NCBI GenBank assembly: GCA_032622095.1
Contig: CP136061.1
Location: 19,160,991 to 19,224,990, forward strand
From: Siphonodentalium dalli
Taxonomy: Eukaryota > Mollusca > Scaphopoda > Gadilida > Siphonodentaliidae
DNA: 64,000 nucleotides
Reading direction: 5' to 3'
This document shows positions 58,042-64,000 of the stretch, one piece after another. The notes under the pieces were generated by a model. It saw only the letters and a list, made by a program, of their open reading frames with translations, was not told the origin of the DNA and ran no database searches. The position numbers and the translations under genes were made by a program. Numbering within the stretch: the stretch's first letter is position 1; the number at the start of each line of letters is the position of its first letter.

Positions 58042-60981
58042 AGGGTGGATACTCACTTTCATGTAATCTATGTAAATATCTTGTATTTGGCGACTTACAT
58101 GGGAATTACAGATCGTGTAATATTTGTCCGCTGACAACAGAGGCGGGGGGGGGGGGGGGTAGTAAAAAATTTGCAGGAATGCATGCCTTTTTTTTGCATA
58201 TGACATTTTCGGGGACCCACCACCCCAAACCTGCACACAAAAAAATTACTCCCATTTTGTTGACACCCATCACCCAAATTTCACTAAAATTGGTCTAAAA
58301 TCTCATAAAACTCTACTGATATCACTCACATGACTGGGAATGATCTCAATTAGTTCAAATAACAGTTTAACCTGGTTCAGAAGCTGTTTTAATTGAAAAA
58401 AAATAGGTCATTGTGCAGGATACACACAATTTCATAATTTCTAACTATTTCCTTGCTAGTATTAGTCTGTCAACCAGCCCATTATCTAACATATTCCATA
58501 CTTCTTATGTTAATCTACTGGAGCAACGTACTTCTATTATACTAAACTATTATACTAAACTAGCTGAAACAGGCTCCGTTCGGAGATACCTATGGCCCCC
58601 TTTAGCTTTGTGGTACTTCGCACACATTTTGATCTTAGACAGAGCCTTTATTTAGCGGCGGCCCCTTTATGCGATTGAAGCACATTTTGATCATTGAAAC
58701 ATTTTTATTTATATATATTGTTTAATATATTTTTTAGATTGAATTCCTTGCTCAATTTAACAAAACCAATTTTATTTTATTTTTATTTAATTAAAAATGT
58801 TAATACCATTATAATATCCGCCAGGGTACCCCGAGTCACCACACCAAATTTGGTTGAACTCGGTCCAGGGGTCTGAGAGAAAAATGCGGACAGATCCTAC
58901 TCGTTTACATATAGATGACAAGCAGTCACCGCGCTATACCAGACTTGCATAGTTTAGGTCTTGTGAGATATCATCTGAGTTGATAGACATGCAAAATAAT
59001 TCACTGGTTGGCTTGATGCACTGATGACAGATATTTTCTACCCATTGATAGTCACATTAATGTTTGAGACAGTTGCTCGCTCTTTTCCATGCACCCAATG
59101 ATCTAGGCATTAGTTACATCAGGACAAGTTTATTTATATATGCAAACTTAGGTCATTGTACAGGATACACACAATTCCATAATTTCTCACCATTTCTCGA
59201 TTAGTCTGTCAACCAGCCCATTATCTAGCATTATGCCTTAACACTTTTGTTAATATACTGGAGCAACGTCTGTTATAATAAATGACAAACAGTCACTATG
59301 CCAGACTTGGATATTTTAGGTGTTGTGAGAGTAACAGATCATATGAGTTGGTAGACATGCAAATATTTCACCGATTGGCTTGATGCAACGATGAACAGTG
59401 TGATGACAGTTATATTCCAGCCATTGATAGTCACATTAATGTTTGAGACATGTCACAGTTTCTCGCTCTTTTTCCATGCACACAATGATCTAGGCTTTAG
59501 TTACATCAAGACAAGTTTATTTATTCCATTTTTACATTTCTCGAAGCTTCTTTCCGAAGGGCGTCGGGAAGGAATGTTTTCACCCCATATGCAACATGCC
59601 ATAGCTTAATGTCATCTCCACTAAGGTCCATATGAGGTCCCACTAACATATATATGGTGTTTTTGCAGTTATAAATTCTTATAAAAATGTTTTAAACTGT
59701 TAGAAATGTCAAAACAGGGCACAAAAGGTCTTTAGTAAAACAATTGCATGAGGTTGTAAAAAACGCGTTTATTGCCCCTCGGGCCACCCACCCAATCCGG
59801 CATACCTTCCAGCAATTTTTTTATTACTCCCTCTGCTGACAACCCAATCATTACACATGTGTTTGAAAGCACAGAGTTCTAGTTCTAATAAGTGGGATTG
59901 TACAGGAACCCGACGGAGTCACCAGGAAATAATTGTTCGCGCGAAAACCCATATGTTGGACGTTTAGTTTAAGCCATTATCAGTCTTCTCTTATTTATAG
60001 CAGTGTTGGCTCAAGATTTCCCCGACGCAGGGACTATATATGATCACCAACGCCCCCGACGTGGTGGTTATATGATTCCGGAAGCTACCAGGATGACCAT
60101 TGTATATATTTCGGTGGGGGGGGGGGCTAACTCTTGGTCATTTTTGTAAAACAATATATTGTACCTTCTTGCCCAGATAATTCCGACTGATACATTAACC
60201 AAGTCCCTTGGTTATTGGTAGCTTTCGAGACCCCCCCCCCATTCGAGAATCATGTTCAAAATGTTCAAATTCAAGTCTGTAGATGCTATAATTGTGACAG
60301 CTAGGAATATGTTCAACCTTTGGCTTGAGAAACATATTCTTTTATAAATACTGACTGAACAATGGTATGGGGCGTCACTCTTTTTTTAATTTCAGCGCTG
60401 TACATGCATTAGTAATTGAATGTTTTCACTTGAGCTCTCACTCAAAATATCCGAGCATTCTCAGCCTACCAGTATTTCTTTCTGAAATTTCCCATGCACG
60501 TTATTCAAGGTTAAATATTGAGCTCAGCCATGCATAATTGAAAAAAAATCTCCTCTTTCTGATTTCGTCTATTAGGCTAATGGATGTTCATGATATGCGA
60601 ATCTCTAGAAATGACATGCAAATCGCATGCATGCAAGTTCTGTCAACATGGGATTCACGATGTATGAGTTATTCGAGTTCCATGTGCATCCCACACCTCC
60701 TGTTCAAATGACGCTGCTGCTGTGCGCGCATTAACACAATGCCAGGTATCAGAAGACTTGATTCATTTCGGCATCCATGAGAGAAGACATGTTTATGACT
60801 TGCCTAACATTTCCTGATAGCAGTCAGTTTTACAATCGATTATAATCACTATACTTGTCTCGCCTGTTAACGACGAACCACTCGTGAACTGCAGGTGATT
60901 AATGCTATCAATAATTTGTGTGGCCATGTCAAATACATGTAATTTACATACAGAAATTATATCCAAGTGTATATCCACCCT
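58042..60981. mobile_element. TIR element E, copy 2, interrupted
   Basis: Left end AGGGTGGATACTCAC at 58042; right end GTGTATATCCACCCT ends at 60981. Its body matches 16549-17880 on both sides of a 1696-base insertion, continuing from CCGCTGACAAC (58138) to GCTGACAACCCAATCATT (59835). Poly-G (60117-60127) and poly-C (60230-60240) tracts lie at positions where copy 1 has GGGGGTG and CGCTCCCCCAATC. Confidence 0.7.
58139..59834. mobile_element. Insertion with 9-bp target duplication (Mutator-like?)
   Basis: Flanked by perfect direct repeats GCTGACAAC (58130-58138 and 59835-59843). Ends AGAGGCGGGG...TAGTAAAAAATTTGC and, inverted, AGAGGGAGTAATAAAAAAATTGC, form an imperfect TIR. The interior has direct repeats: GGTCATTGTGCAGGATACAC...GGAGCAACGT near 58407 and again near 59151, and TTGATAGTCACATTAATGTT near 59046 and 59417. 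A 9-bp duplication suggests a Mutator-like element, but no transposase is visible. Confidence 0.7.
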
Positions 60982-61616
60982 AAATATATATATATGTGTA
61001 TTACAATTCTATTTTTCTTATATTAGTGCAAATCGGGCCAGGTGTTAGTGTAAACATATTTTATTCCAATCAAAATAATAACATATATAAACACTTAACA
61101 GACATTTTACAGGAGAATAGAATAATATAAATTCGATTGATTGGAAAGGGGATTAAACAACAAGCCCAAGTGCTTTTATTAAGTTTGCTCCCCTTTTGTT
61201 TCGCGTCCGCTCTTCATTAAGTGTAGAGAGGGGGTCGGACGGGAAGGACTGAAAATATCATAATTATAGTAATGATGATGTCGTTAGAAGCAGGGAGAGA
61301 AATTGTGAACGAGAAAGAGGTAGAGAGGACGAGAGAGAGAAAGAGAGAGCGAGAGAGATAGAGATATAAAAGGGATGAGATGCTGGGAGAGGGGGTAGTT
61401 TTCAATAGTTGAGTTGATTTATTGCGTATTAGTAATGATGCTCGTCTATAGTATTCTTCGTGCGTCAGGCGCCATGGGAGGGGGTCAAGCCCAGATATTT
61501 ATTGGTTGCATTTGTCAATTTGTAATTAGGCATAAACAGTGGGGAATATCGTGATGCCGCATAACTCGACCAGAATCCAAAGCAATTCGTTGTCCGTATG
61601 TATACAGGTGATAGAA
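60982..61616. other. Non-coding DNA with a GA-rich microsatellite
   Basis: GAGAGA-type repeats with AAAGAGAG variants at about 61310-61370. The part next to 61617 is likely the 3' untranslated region of the LINE (minus strand); its exact end is not identifiable. Confidence 0.5.
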
Positions 61617-63998
61617 TCATGGGAATCTTTTTGTTCTCATGATATATGTCTGAACTGCATTAAATATTTCTTTGTTTTCGCGAAGGCTAAGCTCCCCTGA
61701 TCCCCGCAGTAGAGTGTTTTCAGATAGGGCAACATTGGGTAGGGAGTCATATAGTTCTCGTCTGGGCTCTTGATAAAGTGTACATTCAAAGAGATAGTGG
61801 TAAGTTGTCTCAAATTCCCCACATAGACAAAAGGGGAAATTTTTAACATGATTATCTGTCAGGTCTCCACTCAGGTGGCTACAGTTCAGTCTTAACCGGG
61901 TATGAAGGATGTGTGATTTACGGCATTTACTATGATAAAAATGGGCAGGTGGACGCATATTGTCATTGTTGAGTTCCTTTTTGAATTCGTCGATTGTTCT
62001 GCTACCCTTTGTAGATTCCGGCAGTTTGTTCCATTCAGTAATTGCCGCTGGTAAGAACGAATCCATATAATAGTCATAGTTAATATTCGAGGGTGGTCTT
62101 ATATGTTCAAATCTGAAGTTATATCTAGAGTTATTTGCCTGGATTGGTCGAACATAATTTCTTAAAATTGACGGGGCAGTTCCGCGTATCATTTAAAAAA
62201 ACTGGCATAGTTTGTGTTTTCTACGACGTGAGGAGAGGAGTTCCCAGCCAGTTTCTGATAAAAGACGCGCGTTACTCGTACTGATGGTTGCGCCTGTTAC
62301 TATTCGGGCCATTTCATACTGAACCTTTTCAATGTCATCACTAAGATAATCAGGGCAGTTATCCCATACGGGGGAGGCGTATTCCAGTATTGGTCGGATA
62401 AATGTATAATGTATTTTTTCAAGCGTTACTCTGCTTAGCCTGTATCTGTGCTTACGTACTAGATTTACTCGACTCCATGCTTTGTCAAGCATAGATCTGA
62501 TATGGATAGCCCATGACCCCGTGTTGTCGAAAGTGAGCCCCAGATGTTTATGGCTGTCAACCTCAACAATTGTCGCGGTTCCCATGGTCAAGTGTGGATG
62601 ATATACTGGCGTTTCTTTCCTGGAGATTAAGAGAGCTTCCGTTTTCAGGGGATTGAATTTTACAAGCCATTCTGATGCCCAACACATGGGAGTTTCGAGG
62701 TCATCGTTGATTAGTTTTGCGGCCATAGTGGGGTCTTCGATAGTAAGAAATAGAGAGGTGTCATCAGCAAATAGACGAATGTTGCACCGTATATTTTCGG
62801 TTATATCATTAATATAAATTAAAAACAGAAGTGGGCCTAATACTGACCCTTGTGGGACACCGGCTGTTACATCTTGCAATTCTGAGTGTGTGCCGTCAAT
62901 GACAACTTGTTGTTGTCTGCATTCAAGATACGATTTCATTAAATTATACAAGTTTCCTCTTATACCAATTTTTGTCAGTTTGTTCAAGAGGCCACGGTGC
63001 CAGACCTTATCGAATGCTTTACTTATGTCGCAGAATATACACCGGACCTCTTTTCCGTCGTCTAGTGATCGACATATATTGCCATATATTTCGGTAAGTT
63101 GGAAAACTGTTGAGTCGTTGCGCATAAAACCAGCTTGGTAAAATGATAGGAGTTTGTTTTCATCGAGAAATTCCCATAGATATTTATAAATGCATTTTTC
63201 ATAGACCTTCGATATGCAGCTTAGTAGGGAAATTGGTCGATAGTTTGACATAAGACTGGGATCACCGCTCTTGAATATGGGTGTAACATGGGAACGCTTC
63301 CACTGGGGTGGGTAGTAGCTGTTTTCGTTAAATATTCTAAAATAGAATTCAAGAGGACCACAGAGCGAAGAGGCGCAGATTTTCAAAACTCTAGGACTTA
63401 GTCCGTCGGGCCCACTTGACTTTTTGAGAAATTTTGAGGCCTTTTAAAGCTTTGTAAATGTCAGGGGCTGTGATTTTTATTTCGCTTAATGTAGATATGG
63501 GGTTATCGGGGTCGAGCACTGGTAGGCGTTTCCCGACGTCATCAACTGATGAAATATTACAGAAATAGGAGTTGAAAGCATTTGCTTTTTCAGTTGGTGA
63601 TATCAGGAAGTCGCCGTTTGTGTTTAAGGGGGGTATTGTTCGATCACGGGTTGCAAAAATTACTTTTTGAAGGGTTTTCCACCAGGAAGACTGGTCATTT
63701 GATGGATTGTTCAATGTATTTTCATTATTGGTGTCATAATCGCGTTTGCTTTTTCTAATAGCCGATGTTGTTTCATTACGTTTAGATCGAAAGTTTGCCC
63801 ATGTTTGTGGTGTGTTTTGCTTTTTAGCTATCTTATGTAATCGATTTCTTTGCCTCATCAGCTTCCGTACATTACACGTAAGCCATTGGGGACTACCTTT
63901 TCGGATCTGTATTATCTTATTGGGGATATTTTCACTGCATACCTTCTTAATTTTTGCAGTCAACTTGTCTGCATGAGCTGACAATTCAGATGTTGTGT
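61617..63998 (-). pseudogene. LINE (non-LTR retrotransposon) reverse transcriptase, 5' part beyond the window
   Basis: The minus strand encodes about 790 residues in three open segments. 63391-63998 (open to the window edge) is the region before the fingers, with QWLTCNVRKLMRQRNRL and the SSWWKTLQ...TEKANAFNSYFCNI landmarks. 62193-63386 is the reverse transcriptase: NYRPISLLSCISKVYEK, QAGFMRNDST, CDISKAFDKVWH, AGVPQGSVLGPLLFLIYIND, the catalytic LFADDTS (F-A-D-D), and the thumb TLEKIHYTFIRPILEYASPVW. 61617-62192 is the C-terminal domain with CLCGEFETTYHYLFEC. The clade is in the Jockey/CR1-type group by these motifs, not resolved further. Breaks: a one-base frameshift in an A-run near 63425, and an in-frame TAA at 62193-62195 followed directly by ATG. 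The endonuclease domain would lie beyond 64000. Otherwise well preserved, so inactivation is recent. Confidence 0.85.
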
Positions 63999-64000
63999 CA

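Noticed and set aside
1-64000. tRNA, rRNA, histone or snRNA genes
   Set aside because: I looked for conserved A/B box pairs and familiar rRNA or snRNA words and recognised none. A tRNAscan or Rfam run would be decisive.

Overview
This window looks like animal nuclear DNA. It is AT-rich and has introns with GT/AG borders, a TATA-type promoter, a LINE reverse transcriptase, Helitron-like elements, MITEs and long satellites; nothing in it is organised as operons. A marine lophotrochozoan, most likely a bivalve-type mollusc, is my best guess. The hints are the '...CCATAACTCTGG... CGGACAGACGG...' repeat near 44.4-44.7 kb, arrays of short Helitron-like units rich in TGACCTTGA, vertebrate-type TTAGGG telomere-like DNA, and two small Shisa/CYYR-type membrane protein genes. 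The species is not determined.

Layout. 0-1.6 kb: two MITEs that share a 67-base palindromic hairpin. 3.6-10 kb: a 35-bp tandem repeat, then a large, old, imperfect palindrome (arms about 2.5-2.7 kb, centre near 6.9 kb). 11.7-19.4 kb: minisatellites, tandem MITEs, foldback elements, telomere-like DNA, a 1.3-kb TIR element and a hAT-type MITE with a perfect 8-bp target duplication. 19.7-23.35 kb: a MITE whose interior is occupied by a 3.2-kb AT-rich satellite. 24.3-24.6 kb: an exon-like fragment of a SWIM zinc-finger protein. 24.9-32.9 kb: eight head-to-tail Helitron-like units, each ending hairpin + CTAG. 33.6-34.2 kb: an intronless Shisa-like gene with a TATA box. 34.5-34.7 kb: a LINE tail. 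35.6-36.2 kb: a tandem array carrying nuclear-receptor half-sites. 37.9-41.2 kb: a young 3.3-kb inverted repeat with a minisatellite core. 42.5-51.3 kb: various tandem repeats, hairpin repeats and dispersed elements, with no gene recognised. 51.4-52.4 kb: a Helitron-like element. 52.9-56.9 kb: a spliced CYYR/Shisa-like gene on the + strand, three phase-matched exons, 3' end not found. 54.1-55.0 kb, inside its intron 2: a MITE nested in another MITE. 57.2-61.4 kb: a foldback element and a 2.9-kb TIR element split by a 1.7-kb insertion with a 9-bp target duplication. 61.6 kb to the end: a broken LINE reverse transcriptase on the minus strand, running off the window.

The only host genes I can support are the two small type I membrane proteins, each with a compact cysteine module and one membrane span, about 19 kb apart in the same orientation. 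They may be members of an expanded local family, but they differ in architecture (one intronless and tailless, one multi-exon). Almost everything else is repeat-derived, and most open reading frames are chance frames in repeats. I did not find a demonstrably new biological system. The best leads are the two cysteine-rich genes, the hairpin module shared by unrelated MITEs, the two giant palindromes, and the Helitron-like array.
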